33,379 nt of DNA from Nocardioides sp. (GTDB lineage Bacteria > Actinomycetota > Actinomycetes > Propionibacteriales > Nocardioidaceae). Shown one piece after another: positions 21,393 through 29,442 of this stretch (positions are counted from its first letter, which is position 1; each line of letters opens with the position of its first letter). Both the position numbers and the translations under genes were made by a program. The notes under the pieces are model-generated. The model ran no database searches. It had not been told where the DNA came from and worked only from the letters and a program-made list of their open reading frames with translations. Where the stretch lies: contig NZ_SSXI01000038.1 in the NCBI RefSeq assembly GCF_004803405.1, positions 1 through 33,379 of the forward strand, given 5' to 3'.

Positions 21393-22775
21393 GTGCATGA
21401 CCTCTCTCCGACGGCCGCCGTGACGCGTGGCTCAGACGAGCTCTTCGCCCGCGCGCGCGCCGTGACCCCGGGCGGCGTGAACTCGCCCGTGCGCGCCTTC
21501 AACGCCGTCGGAGGCACCCCTCGGTTCATCCGGTCCGCCCAGGGCCCGTGGCTCACGGACGTCGACGGCAACCGCTACGTCGACCTGATCTGCTCCTGGG
21601 GCCCGATGCTGCTCGGTCACGCCCACCCCGCCGTGGTCGCGGCGGTGCAGGAGGCGGTGTCCCGCGGGACGTCGTACGGCACGCCGACGGAGGGCGAGGT
21701 CGCCCTCGTCGAGGAGATCGTCGCCCGTACGCCCGTGGAGCGGCTGCGACTGGTCTCGTCCGGCACCGAGGCGACCATGTCCGCGATCCGGCTGGCACGC
21801 GGCTTCACCGGCCGTGACGTGGTCGTGAAGTTCGCCGGCTGCTACCACGGCCACGTCGACTCGCTGCTCGCCGCGGCGGGCTCGGGCCTCACCACGTTCT
21901 CCATCCCCGGCACCCCGGGTGTCCCGGCCAGCTCGACCGAGCTGACCCTCGTGCTCCCCTACAACGACCGCGAGGCGGTCGCGGCCGCCTTCCGCGAGTA
22001 CGGCGACCGCATCGCCTGCCTGATCACCGAGGCCGCTCCCGGCAACATGGGCGTGGTCCCCCCGACGCCCGGTTTCAACGCGTTCCTCGCCGAGACCTGC
22101 CGCAACCACGGCGCGCTGTTCATCAGTGACGAGGTGATGACGGGGTTCCGCGCCTCGCGCCAGGGCCAGTGGGGCCTCGACGGGGCCCGCGAGGGCTGGG
22201 CGCCCGACCTGATGACCTTCGGCAAGGTCATGGGCGGCGGCTTCCCCGCGGCCGCCTTCGGCGGTCGCGCCGACGTGATGGCCCACCTCGCGCCCGAGGG
22301 CCCGGTCTACCAGGCAGGCACGCTCTCGGGTAACCCCGTGGCGACCGCCGCCGGTCTCGCCACGCTGCGGGCCGCGACCGGCGACGTCTACGCCCGGCTC
22401 GACGAGGTCGCCGACGCGCTGCGGGCCGGCGTGGTCGACGCCTTCACCGCTGCCGGCCTCCCGCACGTGATCCAGTCGACCGGTTCGATGTTCTCGGTCT
22501 TCCTCACCGATCCCGCTGACGGACCGGTCAGCACCTTCGCCGAGGCTCAGCGCACCGACGTGGCGGCCTACGGCGCGTTCTTCCACGCCATGCTCGACCG
22601 CGGCGTGCACCTGCCGCCGTCCGCGTACGAGGCCTGGTTCGTCTCGTCGTCCCACGACGATCGCGCGGTCGACCACGTCCTCGACGCCTTGCCGGCTGCC
22701 GCGAAGGCCGCTGCCGCGGTCTCGGCTCCCGAGGCCCGCTCCACTCGCACCTCGAGCACGGGGGAGACGGAATGA
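21393..22775 (+). CDS. hemL: glutamate-1-semialdehyde 2,1-aminomutase
   Basis: A PLP enzyme that turns glutamate-1-semialdehyde, made by HemA, into 5-aminolevulinate for HemB. The 460-residue protein has [21 protein letters not shown] near the N-terminus, the PLP phosphate loop [16 protein letters not shown] (about 122-137), [10 protein letters not shown], the Asp of [11 protein letters not shown] (about 244-254) and the PLP lysine in [11 protein letters not shown] (about residue 278). The C-terminal 15 residues are a low-complexity Ser/Thr tail. GTG 21393 is the only start near the conserved N-terminus and appears leaderless. It heads a six-gene run with overlapping starts and stops that continues into cytochrome c maturation, linking heme supply to heme use. 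Confidence 0.96.
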   Translation: MHDLSPTAAVTRGSDELFARARAVTPGGVNSPVRAFNAVGGTPRFIRSAQGPWLTDVDGNRYVDLICSWGPMLLGHAHPAVVAAVQEAVSRGTSYGTPTEGEVALVEEIVARTPVERLRLVSSGTEATMSAIRLARGFTGRDVVVKFAGCYHGHVDSLLAAAGSGLTTFSIPGTPGVPASSTELTLVLPYNDREAVAAAFREYGDRIACLITEAAPGNMGVVPPTPGFNAFLAETCRNHGALFISDEVMTGFRASRQGQWGLDGAREGWAPDLMTFGKVMGGGFPAAAFGGRADVMAHLAPEGPVYQAGTLSGNPVATAAGLATLRAATGDVYARLDEVADALRAGVVDAFTAAGLPHVIQSTGSMFSVFLTDPADGPVSTFAEAQRTDVAAYGAFFHAMLDRGVHLPPSAYEAWFVSSSHDDRAVDHVLDALPAAAKAAAAVSAPEARSTRTSSTGETE

Positions 22776-23467
22776 CCACGCCCGACACCGTCGTCCACCT
22801 CGTCCGCCATGGTGAGGTCCACAACCCGCAGGGCGTCCTCTACGGCCGTCGCGACGGATTCCACCTCTCCGAGCGCGGCAAGGCGATGGCCGACCGGACC
22901 GCCTCCGCGCTGAAGACCCGCGACATCACCGTGCTGAAGTCCTCCCCGCTCGAGCGGGCGCGCGAGACCGCCGCGCCGCTGGCCTCCGCGCTCGGCCTCG
23001 AGATCGGCCTGGAGCCGCGGGTCCTCGAGTCGACCAACCGGTTCGAGGGCCTGACGTTCGGCAAGGGCAACAACGCGCTGCGCAACCCGTTGCTGTGGCG
23101 CCACCTCTACAACCCGTTCCGGCCGTCGTGGGGCGAGCCCTACAAGGCGATCGTCGCCCGGATGATGGCCGCGATCCACGACGTTCGCCGCGAGGCCGCC
23201 GGGCACGAGGCCGTCCTGGTCTCCCACCAGCTGCCGATCTGGACCACCCGGCTCCACGTCGAGGGACGCTCGTTCCTGCACGACCCGCGCAAGCGTCAGT
23301 GCACGCTGTGCTCGGTGACGTCGTTCCACTTCGTCGGCGAGCAGATCACCCAGGTCTCCTACGCCGAGCCCGCGATCGACCTGATCCCGACGGGCGACAT
23401 CGCCGCCCCCTTCTCCGCCGGCGACGCGCCCGAGGAGAACAAGCCGGAGGGGAAGCCGTCCCCTTGA
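22772..23467 (+). CDS. histidine phosphatase (phosphoglycerate mutase-like)
   Basis: A 231-residue member of the histidine phosphatase superfamily. The catalytic [10 protein letters not shown] (Arg12, His13) is at the N-terminus, [16 protein letters not shown] (about 54-69) supplies the second Arg, and [10 protein letters not shown] (about 149-158) the second catalytic His. The substrate is unknown; a true phosphoglycerate mutase is unlikely given the context. Rv0525 holds the same place in M. tuberculosis, between hemL and the thioredoxin-like gene. The C-terminal tail is Glu/Lys-rich. ATG 22772 overlaps the hemL stop, and its own stop overlaps the next start as TTGA. Confidence 0.92.
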   Translation: MTTPDTVVHLVRHGEVHNPQGVLYGRRDGFHLSERGKAMADRTASALKTRDITVLKSSPLERARETAAPLASALGLEIGLEPRVLESTNRFEGLTFGKGNNALRNPLLWRHLYNPFRPSWGEPYKAIVARMMAAIHDVRREAAGHEAVLVSHQLPIWTTRLHVEGRSFLHDPRKRQCTLCSVTSFHFVGEQITQVSYAEPAIDLIPTGDIAAPFSAGDAPEENKPEGKPSP

Positions 23468-24039
23468 CCCTCCGTTCGGCTGTGCTGCTTCCTCTGCTCG
23501 CGCTCCTCCTCCTGGTCGCCGGCTGCTCCGACGTCAACGGCACCGGCGACCTGGAGTACGTCGCCGGCGACGGCCGGGTCGTCGAGGTCGCCGCGTCCGA
23601 CCGGGAGGACCCGGTCGAGATCAGCGGTACGACGGTGCAGGGCGAGCCGCTCGACCTGACCGACCTGCGGGGCAGGGTCGTGGTCCTCAACGTGTGGTGG
23701 TCCGGGTGCGGGCCCTGCCGCACCGAGATGCCGATGCTGGTCCAGGCCGCGCAGGAGCTGGGCGAGGAGGAGGTCGCCTTCGTCGGCATCAACATCCGCG
23801 ACCTGGCACCGGAGAACGCCGCCGCGTTCGAGCGGGACCGGGGTGTCGACTACCCCTCCCTGTACGACCCCGGCAGCGAGACCCTGCTGCGGTTGGGCAG
23901 CTACGCGCCGTACGCCCCTCCGGCGACCGTGATCCTGGATCGCGACGGCCGGGTGGCGGCCCTGATCAACGGGCCGATCCCGTCGAAGAGCACACTGACC
24001 ACGCTGGTCGACGACATCGGTGCCGAGTCCGATGGGTGA
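23464..24039 (+). CDS. TlpA/ResA-like thiol-disulfide lipoprotein
   Basis: A 191-residue thioredoxin-fold protein anchored outside the membrane as a lipoprotein. The signal is [21 protein letters not shown] with lipobox LVAGC and lipidated Cys21. The domain has NVWWSGCGPCRTEMP with redox pair Cys82/Cys85, then VAFVGINIRD and the cis-Pro of APPATVILDRDGRV. In system II cytochrome c maturation such proteins (ResA/CcsX) reduce the apocytochrome CXXCH thiols, and the next genes encode the other system II parts. The start is TTG 23464, overlapping the phosphatase stop, with GGAGGGGA 10 nt upstream. GTG 23482 is possible but would remove the positive n-region. Confidence 0.92.
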   Translation: MTLRSAVLLPLLALLLLVAGCSDVNGTGDLEYVAGDGRVVEVAASDREDPVEISGTTVQGEPLDLTDLRGRVVVLNVWWSGCGPCRTEMPMLVQAAQELGEEEVAFVGINIRDLAPENAAAFERDRGVDYPSLYDPGSETLLRLGSYAPYAPPATVILDRDGRVAALINGPIPSKSTLTTLVDDIGAESDG

Positions 24040-24796
24040 GTGGTTCCGGGAGCAGGCCTTCTCGGGGGCGCTCGGTGTGGCGGTGCCGGTCGCGTTCGTG
24101 GCGGGCCTGATCTCCTTCTTCTCGCCCTGTGTCATCCCGTTGCTCCCCGGCTACCTCTCCTACGCGACCGGTCTCTCCGGCGCGCAGCTCGCCTCCGGGG
24201 AGGCCGCGCGCCGCCGAGGCCGGATGGTCCTGGGCGCGATGCTGTTCGTCCTCGGCTTCGCCGTGGTCTTCGTCGTCGCGGGCACCGCCTTCGGCGGGCT
24301 CGCCGGTCCGCTCCAGCGCTGGGGCGACACCGTCACCGTCGTCCTCGGCGTGCTGCTCGTGGTGCTCGGACTCGTGTTCGCCGGGGTCGTCCCCTGGCTG
24401 CAGCGCGACTGGCGGATCCACAAGATCCCGGCCGTCGGCCTGGGTGCCGCGCCGCTGATCGGTGCCATGTTCGCGATCGGCTGGACACCCTGCATCGGTC
24501 CCACCTTCGGCGCGATCCTCAACCTCACCTACGCCGAGGGCGGCACCGCCGTACGAGGGGGATTCCTCGCCCTCGTCTACGCGCTCGGACTGGGGCTGCC
24601 CTTCGTCGCCGCCGCCTTCGCCTACGAGCGGACGATCGGTGCGCTGCGCTGGGTGCGACGTCACCAGGTCCTGGTGATGCGGGTGGGCGGCTTCTTCCTG
24701 GTGGCCATCGGTGTCCTCATGCTGACCGGCTGGTGGGACCACCTCGTGCAGTGGGCGCAGCTGCAGACCGTGGAGTTCGGAGAGACCGCGGTATGA
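24032..24796 (+). CDS. ccdA: cytochrome c biogenesis protein CcdA
   Basis: A 254-residue polytopic membrane protein of the DsbD-gamma/CcdA type with six transmembrane helices. It carries electrons from cytosolic thioredoxin across the membrane to the TlpA/ResA-like protein encoded just upstream. Conserved redox cysteines are in FFSPCVIPLLPGYLSY (helix 1, Cys about 34) and GWTPCIGPTFGAIL (helix 4, Cys about 154). ATG 24032 overlaps the upstream stop by 8 nt; GTG 24020 would add four residues. Neither has a clear Shine-Dalgarno, consistent with translational coupling. The stop overlaps resB as ATGA. Confidence 0.94.
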   Translation: MGEWFREQAFSGALGVAVPVAFVAGLISFFSPCVIPLLPGYLSYATGLSGAQLASGEAARRRGRMVLGAMLFVLGFAVVFVVAGTAFGGLAGPLQRWGDTVTVVLGVLLVVLGLVFAGVVPWLQRDWRIHKIPAVGLGAAPLIGAMFAIGWTPCIGPTFGAILNLTYAEGGTAVRGGFLALVYALGLGLPFVAAAFAYERTIGALRWVRRHQVLVMRVGGFFLVAIGVLMLTGWWDHLVQWAQLQTVEFGETAV

Positions 24797-26388
24797 CGAC
24801 GGCGACCGAACGGCGCCCCGGTGAGCTGACCGCCCGCGAGCTCACCCGGTGGTCATGGCGCCAGCTCACCTCGATGCGCACGGCTCTGGTGCTGCTGCTC
24901 CTGCTCGCCCTCGCGGCCGTGCCCGGCTCGGTGATCCCCCAGGAGGGTGTGGACTCGCTCGCCGTCACCCGGTGGAAGGACGAGCACCCGAAGCTGACCC
25001 CGGTCTACGAGCGGCTCGACCTCTTCTCGGTCTACGACTCACCCTGGTTCTCCGCGATCTACCTCCTGCTCGTGATCTCCCTCGTCGGCTGCATCGTGCC
25101 GCGGCTGTTCGTGTACTTCCGTGCGTTCCGAGCTGAGCCGCCGGCCGCGCCGCGCCACCTGACCCGGATGCCGGTGCACGCCACGTTCCGCACCGAGCAG
25201 TCGCCGGCGGAGGCGCTCGCCCATGCCCGACAGGTGTTGGGTCGCCGGCACCGTCTGCGCCGCACGACGGGAGGTGACGACTCCGTCGCGGCCGAGAGGG
25301 GCCACCTGCGCGAGGCCGGCAACCTGCTGTTCCACCTGTCCGTGCTGATCGTGCTCGCCGGCTTCGCGGTGGGTGGCCTGTGGGGCTACCAGGGCGGCGT
25401 GATCCTCGTCCAGGGCAGCACCTTCAGCAACAACCTCACGCAGTACGACGACTTCAAGCCCGGCGGCCTGTTCACGACCCGGCAGCTCGACGACTTCCGG
25501 TTCAGCGTCGACGACTTCCGGGTCGAGTGGCTGCGCGAGGGACCGCGCGCCGGCCAGGCCCGAGGCTTCGAGGCCGACCTGTCCTACCGGCGTGGCACCC
25601 GGAACCCCGACGACTACACGCTGCGGGTGAACCACCCGCTCGAGATCGACGGCACCGAGGTGTTCCTCATCGGCCACGGCTACGCACCCGTCGTCACCGT
25701 CCGCGACGGCGAGGGCGACGTCGCCTACACCGGGCCGACGCCCTTCCTTCCCCAGGACGCGAGCTTCCTGTCCTTCGGCGTGGTGAAGGCGGCGGCCGCG
25801 AAGCCCGGCCAGATCGGGCTCGAGGGGCTCTTCTACCCGACGTTCGAGATGATCGACGGCGACCCGGTGACGGTCTTCGGCGACGACCTCCAGCCGACGC
25901 TGTCCATGCTCGCCTACACCGGCGACCTGGGCCTCGACTCCGGCGCCTCGCAGTCGGTCTACGTGCTCGACAAGAGCGAGGCGACGCTGGTCACCGGCGA
26001 GGACGACAAGCCGTTCCGCGTCGACCTCCAGCCCGGTGACACCGTCGACCTTCCCGACGGCCTCGGCTCGGTCACCTTCGAGCGGGTCGAGCCGTGGATC
26101 CGGGTCCAGATCAGCCAGACCCCCGGCAAGGAGGTCGCACTGGGCGGCGTCGTGCTCGCCCTGATCGGGCTCTGCGCCTCGCTGTTCGTGCGGCCGCGAC
26201 GAGTGTGGGTCCGCGCTCTCGCGTCGGACGGAACCGACGGCGATGTGCCGACCGGCGACGGCGAGGACACAATGAACGGCTCGGGCGGCACCCTCGTGGA
26301 GGTCGCCGTACTCGATCGCTCCGGCAACGGCGAGACCGACCAGGTCCTCGCGGACCTGCTGGAGCAGCTGCAGGAGGCACCGAAGTGA
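24793..26388 (+). CDS. resB: cytochrome c biogenesis protein ResB (Ccs1)
   Basis: A 531-residue membrane component of the system II heme lyase. Transmembrane segments lie at about 30-50 (TALVLLLLLALAAVPGSVIP, with the conserved P-G-S-V-I-P-Q start), 80-102 (AIYLLLVISLVGCIVPRLFVYF), 178-200 (FHLSVLIVLAGFAVGGLWGY) and 447-467 (GVVLALIGLCASLFVRPRRVW). The large loop between the third and fourth helices lies outside. Together with CcsB, encoded next, it exports heme and attaches it to apocytochrome c. The tail after residue 480 is acidic and low-complexity. ATG 24793 overlaps the ccdA stop. Confidence 0.94.
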   Translation: MTTATERRPGELTARELTRWSWRQLTSMRTALVLLLLLALAAVPGSVIPQEGVDSLAVTRWKDEHPKLTPVYERLDLFSVYDSPWFSAIYLLLVISLVGCIVPRLFVYFRAFRAEPPAAPRHLTRMPVHATFRTEQSPAEALAHARQVLGRRHRLRRTTGGDDSVAAERGHLREAGNLLFHLSVLIVLAGFAVGGLWGYQGGVILVQGSTFSNNLTQYDDFKPGGLFTTRQLDDFRFSVDDFRVEWLREGPRAGQARGFEADLSYRRGTRNPDDYTLRVNHPLEIDGTEVFLIGHGYAPVVTVRDGEGDVAYTGPTPFLPQDASFLSFGVVKAAAAKPGQIGLEGLFYPTFEMIDGDPVTVFGDDLQPTLSMLAYTGDLGLDSGASQSVYVLDKSEATLVTGEDDKPFRVDLQPGDTVDLPDGLGSVTFERVEPWIRVQISQTPGKEVALGGVVLALIGLCASLFVRPRRVWVRALASDGTDGDVPTGDGEDTMNGSGGTLVEVAVLDRSGNGETDQVLADLLEQLQEAPK

Positions 26389-27395
26389 CCAACGCCGCGT
26401 GGGAGACGCTGAGCAACCAGGCGATCGCGACGGCCGGCCTGGTCTACTTCCTCGCCCTGCTCGTGCACCTCGCCGAGTGGGCCGCGGTGCGGCAGCCGCG
26501 GGAGGGTCGCGAGCTACAGGTCGCCGCGGCGGCCGGCGGGTCTCGTGACGGTCGCAGCGCGACCTCCTCGACCTCCGAGGCCTCCTCGGGGCGGGTGGCC
26601 TTCCTCGGCCGCCTCGGCTTCCTGCTCACCGCGCTGGCCGGTGCGGTGCACCTGGTGGCGCTGGTGGGGCGCGGGATGGCCGCGGATCCCAACCGGGTCC
26701 CCTGGGGGAACATGTACGAGTTCACGATCTCGGGCACGTTCGTGGTGACGCTGCTCTACGTCGCGCTCTACAAGAGGTTCGGCCTGGGCTGGATGGGGCC
26801 GCTCGTGGTCGGCTTCGTGGTGACCACGCTGATGGTCGCGGTGATCTGGCTGCACGACGAGGTCGCGCCGCTGACCGAGGCCCTCAACTCGCCCTGGCTG
26901 ATCATCCACGTGGTGTCGGCGATCATCGCCACCGGCACGTTCACGCTCGGCGGCATCGCCTCGGTCATGTACCTCGTCCGGGCGCGCGCCGAGCGACGCG
27001 CCACCGAGTCCGGCGCGGAGCTGACGGGCTGGCTCGCGCGCGTCCCGAACCTCCCTGCGCTGGACCGCCTCGCGTACCGGGTGCACGCCTTCGCGTTCCC
27101 GGTGTGGACCTTCGCCGTGCTCATCACCGGCCCGATCTGGGCGCACGAGGCATGGTCGCGCTACTGGAACTGGGACCCGAAGGAGGTCTGGGCGTTCATC
27201 ACCTGGGTCGTGTACGCCGGCTACCTCCACGCCCGCGCGACCGCGGGTTGGAAGGGCCGCAACGCCGCGGTCCTGGCGCTCATCGGTCTCGCCACGCTGT
27301 GGTTCAACTTCATCGGGATCAACTACTTCTCCTCGACCAGCCAGCACTCGTACGCCGTCGAGCGGGTCGTGGAGGTCCGGTCGGTCGAGAGCTGA
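26385..27395 (+). CDS. ccsB: cytochrome c biogenesis protein CcsB/CcsA (heme-handling)
   Basis: A 336-residue polytopic protein with about eight transmembrane helices that binds and presents heme with ResB. The defining tryptophan-rich motif is HEAWSRYWNWDPKEVWAFIT (about residues 255-274). WGNMYEFTISG (about 105-115) is also conserved, and periplasmic-side histidines in LHDEVAP and the C-terminal region are probable heme ligands. The loop after helix one (about 40-70) is Ala/Ser/Arg-rich and probably disordered. GTG 26385 has a perfect AGGAGG (26372-26377) 7 nt upstream and overlaps the resB stop as GTGA. It ends the hemL-ccs run, 10 nt from a convergent gene. Confidence 0.95.
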   Translation: MTNAAWETLSNQAIATAGLVYFLALLVHLAEWAAVRQPREGRELQVAAAAGGSRDGRSATSSTSEASSGRVAFLGRLGFLLTALAGAVHLVALVGRGMAADPNRVPWGNMYEFTISGTFVVTLLYVALYKRFGLGWMGPLVVGFVVTTLMVAVIWLHDEVAPLTEALNSPWLIIHVVSAIIATGTFTLGGIASVMYLVRARAERRATESGAELTGWLARVPNLPALDRLAYRVHAFAFPVWTFAVLITGPIWAHEAWSRYWNWDPKEVWAFITWVVYAGYLHARATAGWKGRNAAVLALIGLATLWFNFIGINYFSSTSQHSYAVERVVEVRSVES

Positions 27396-27405
27396 CCGGC
27401 ACGGC

Positions 27406-27888
27406 TCAGCGCTTGAGCGAGGGATCCCAGCGGTTGGCGATCAGCTTGAAGCTCGGAGTGTCGTGCAACGAGGTCATCGCCTCGTAGATGCGCTCGTACC
27501 GGGTCGACGCGATCCGCCAGGCGCCGTCCGGGTCCAGGCGGTAGGTGTCGACGTAGTAGCCGCCGCCGCGGATCTGCACGTGGAAGTCGGGCACGATCAC
27601 GGTGTCCTCGAACGCCCACGACCCCGTGGCGGTGTCGCCGTCGACGTCGATCTCGGGGTGGTTGGCGATGTGGACGGTGACGATTCCGGGTCCGAGATTC
27701 TCGGACATGAACGCGACGACGTCGGCCCGGTTGTCATAGTGCAGCGGCTTGTCCATCGCCTGCGTGCCGTAGCGCGCGACGACATCCTCGGTCAGGCAGT
27801 CGCCGAACTCGTCCCACAGCTTGAGGTCGAGGGTGCGGAAGTAGCGGTGCTTGAGGCGCTTGATCGCCTCGATCGCGGCAAGGTCCAT
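27406..27888 (-). CDS. SnoaL-like (NTF2-fold) protein under KstR-type control
   Basis: A 160-residue cytosolic protein with the alpha+beta cone of the NTF2/SnoaL superfamily. The N-terminal helix pair AAIEAIKRLKHRYFRTLDLKLWDEF and the following LTEDVVARYG are typical of the SnoaL_4 type. It includes steroid-related dehydratases and isomerases such as BaiE, but the catalytic set is not certain here. His and Asp residues in VHIANHPEIDVDGDTATGSW line the expected pocket. ATG 27888 is preferred over GTG 27897 because a -10 box TAGGGT lies exactly 7 nt upstream, giving a leaderless mRNA. An operator fitting TnnAACnnGTTnnA overlaps that box, hinting at a role in sterol or other lipid breakdown (inference). 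Confidence 0.87.
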   Translation of the reverse strand: MDLAAIEAIKRLKHRYFRTLDLKLWDEFGDCLTEDVVARYGTQAMDKPLHYDNRADVVAFMSENLGPGIVTVHIANHPEIDVDGDTATGSWAFEDTVIVPDFHVQIRGGGYYVDTYRLDPDGAWRIASTRYERIYEAMTSLHDTPSFKLIANRWDPSLKR

Positions 27889-27895
27889 GACCCGC

Positions 27896-27901
27896 ACCCT
27901 A
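27896..27901 (-). promoter_or_regulatory. -10 box of the SnoaL-like gene, leaderless
   Basis: TAGGGT on the minus strand lies 7 nt before ATG 27888. It overlaps the end of the inverted repeat at 27899-27914, so a bound repressor would block RNA polymerase. Confidence 0.5.
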
Positions 27902-27914
27902 GAACTTGTTCTAG
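27899..27914. promoter_or_regulatory. TetR-family (KstR-type) operator
   Basis: CTAGAACTTGTTCTAG is an inverted repeat with 7-nt arms and two central bases. Its core TAGAACTTGTTCTA (27900-27913) fits TnnAACnnGTTnnA, the motif I recall for KstR, the cholesterol-catabolism repressor of mycobacteria and rhodococci. Other TetR-family regulators could use similar sites. Confidence 0.65.
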
Positions 27915-27950
27915 TTAAGGTCGACCCCGTTGCCTCGGCGGGGAGCCGGG

Positions 27951-28178
27951 TCAGCCGTCCGGATCCGACGGCGGCTGCGGCTTCTGCTGTTTGCGCCGCC
28001 GGCGCTCCAGGTCCCGGAGGAAGGCCTCGTCGTCGTCAGGGGCGAGCGGACGTGTCGGAGGCTTCGGCCGCATAGGCCTGCGCTGCGCCGTGTGGCCGCC
28101 GCTCCCGCGATCCTGCATCCAGCGGATCGCGAGGTAGGTCACCGCCGCGAAGATCACGACTACCAGCAGGAACTTCAC
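27951..28178 (-). CDS. small single-pass membrane protein, unknown
   Basis: A 75-residue protein I do not recognise. An N-terminal transmembrane helix (about 3-20, FLLVVVIFAAVTYLAIRW) is followed by a Pro/Arg-rich cytoplasmic-type tail with an acidic and then basic cluster (DDDEAFLRDLERRRRKQQ). GTG 28178 follows TACATT by 6 nt, so it may be leaderless, although the intervening GGAGAG could also act as a tight ribosome site. It is divergent from the DUF4229 gene, with 83 bp between; the two small membrane proteins may be functionally linked. Confidence 0.68.
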   Translation of the reverse strand: MKFLLVVVIFAAVTYLAIRWMQDRGSGGHTAQRRPMRPKPPTRPLAPDDDEAFLRDLERRRRKQQKPQPPSDPDG

Positions 28179-28184
28179 CTCTCC

Positions 28185-28190
28185 AATGTA
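28185..28190 (-). promoter_or_regulatory. -10 box of small membrane protein gene
   Basis: TACATT on the minus strand is 6 nt before GTG 28178. Confidence 0.4.
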
Positions 28191-28249
28191 GGTCGCCGCC
28201 GGTCATCTCGTGCACGATCCCCGAGACGGCTGTGGCGGGGCGCACGGCC

Positions 28250-28255
28250 TACCCT
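28250..28255 (+). promoter_or_regulatory. -10 box of DUF4229 gene
   Basis: TACCCT is 6 nt before GTG 28262. The bases between (TGAGGA) also resemble a Shine-Dalgarno but are too close to the start to work well. Confidence 0.4.
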
Positions 28256-28261
28256 TGAGGA

Positions 28262-28522
28262 GTGAAGGAGTTCTGGATCTACACCCTCATGCGGCTCGGT
28301 CTCTTCGTCGGAGCGTTCTGCATCGTCTTCGGCCTGTGGTTCGTGATCGCCGACGAGGTCCCGGTCGTGTGGGTCGTCGTGATCGCCTTCATCATCAGCG
28401 GCGTGCTCTCGCTCGTCCTCCTCGACAAGCAGCGCGCCGCGTTCGCGCAGAAGGTCGAGACCCGGGCCGGCCGGGTCTCGGAGAGGTACGAGGAGATGCG
28501 GGCCAAGGAGGACGACAGCTGA
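28262..28522 (+). CDS. DUF4229 family small membrane protein
   Basis: An 86-residue protein with two transmembrane helices (about 9-30, LGLFVGAFCIVFGLWFVIADE; about 34-54, VVWVVVIAFIISGVLSLVLLD) and a charged cytoplasmic tail, LLDKQRAAFAQKVETR and onward, characteristic of DUF4229. The function is unknown. It commonly sits beside menaquinone or cytochrome c maturation genes in actinobacteria (from memory), as here between ccsB and menA. It ends 28 nt before the convergent menA stop. Confidence 0.82.
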   Translation: MKEFWIYTLMRLGLFVGAFCIVFGLWFVIADEVPVVWVVVIAFIISGVLSLVLLDKQRAAFAQKVETRAGRVSERYEEMRAKEDDS

Positions 28523-28549
28523 TCGGTCGCCGGCTGCGCTCCGTGCAGC

Positions 28550-29431
28550 CTAGGCGAGCACGAGGCCGAGCCCGGCCAGCACCGCCCAGCCCAGCTCGGC
28601 CACGCCGGTCTGCTGCAGCACCGGGATCAGCGCCGGGCCCTGAGCGCCGCCGAGCACGGTGCGGGCGCCGGCGAGGGCCGGAACCAGGAAGCCGAGCCCG
28701 AGCAGGGCCCACCAGGTCGTGAGCAGGGCGAGCACGACGAGTGCGGCGGCCGCGATCGCGACCAGCAGCACGAAGGACAGCCGGGTCCGCCGCTCACCGA
28801 GGCGGACCGCGAGGGTCATCTTCCCCGAGACGGTGTCGGTCGGGATGTCGCGCAGGTTGTTGGCGACGAGGATGGCGCAGGCCAGCGCTCCGACGCCGGT
28901 GCCGGCGGCGAGGGACGCCCAGCCGAGCGGCTCCCACGACTCGGTCTGGACATAGGTGGTGCCGACGACCGCGACCAGCCCGAAGAAGACGAAGACCATC
29001 AGCTCGCCGAGGCCGAGGTAGCCGTAGGGCTTCGATCCTCCGGTGTAGAACCAGGCGGCCAGCACGCAGAGGAGACCGACCGCGAGCAGCCACCAGGCGG
29101 TGGTCGCGGCGAGGGCCACTCCGGCGGCGCCGGCGACGCCGAAGGACACGAACGCCGCGCGCTTCACCGCTCCCGGCGTGGCGAGGCCCGAGCCGACCAG
29201 CCGGAGCGGGCCGACCCGCTCGTCGTCGGTGCCGCGGATGCCGTCGGAGTAGTCGTTCGCGTAGTTCACCGCGACCTGCAGCGCGAGGCTCACCACCAGG
29301 GCGAGCGCAGCCTTCCACCAGACCTCGTGGCCGTCGTACACGGCGAGCGCGGTGCCCGCGACGACCGGCGCCACCGCGGCCGGGAGGGTCCGCGGGCGGG
29401 CGCCCTGAATCCAGTGTGCGGGTGTGGCCAT
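28550..29431 (-). CDS. menA: 1,4-dihydroxy-2-naphthoate polyprenyltransferase
   Basis: A 293-residue UbiA-family membrane enzyme that attaches the polyprenyl side chain to dihydroxynaphthoate, giving demethylmenaquinone. N-terminal WIQGARPRTLPAAVAPVVAGTA is the signature of MenA. The first Asp-rich motif is NYANDYSDGIRGTDD (about 57-71) and the second NNLRDIPTDTVSGKMT (about 181-196), both binding prenyl-diphosphate through Mg. Eight to nine transmembrane helices follow the family pattern. ATG 29431 starts 12 nt after the MFS stop, so the two are probably co-transcribed from 30738. Other menaquinone genes lie just to the right on the opposite strand. Confidence 0.94.
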   Translation of the reverse strand: MATPAHWIQGARPRTLPAAVAPVVAGTALAVYDGHEVWWKAALALVVSLALQVAVNYANDYSDGIRGTDDERVGPLRLVGSGLATPGAVKRAAFVSFGVAGAAGVALAATTAWWLLAVGLLCVLAAWFYTGGSKPYGYLGLGELMVFVFFGLVAVVGTTYVQTESWEPLGWASLAAGTGVGALACAILVANNLRDIPTDTVSGKMTLAVRLGERRTRLSFVLLVAIAAAALVVLALLTTWWALLGLGFLVPALAGARTVLGGAQGPALIPVLQQTGVAELGWAVLAGLGLVLA

Positions 29432-29442
29432 GATCCGCCGAT

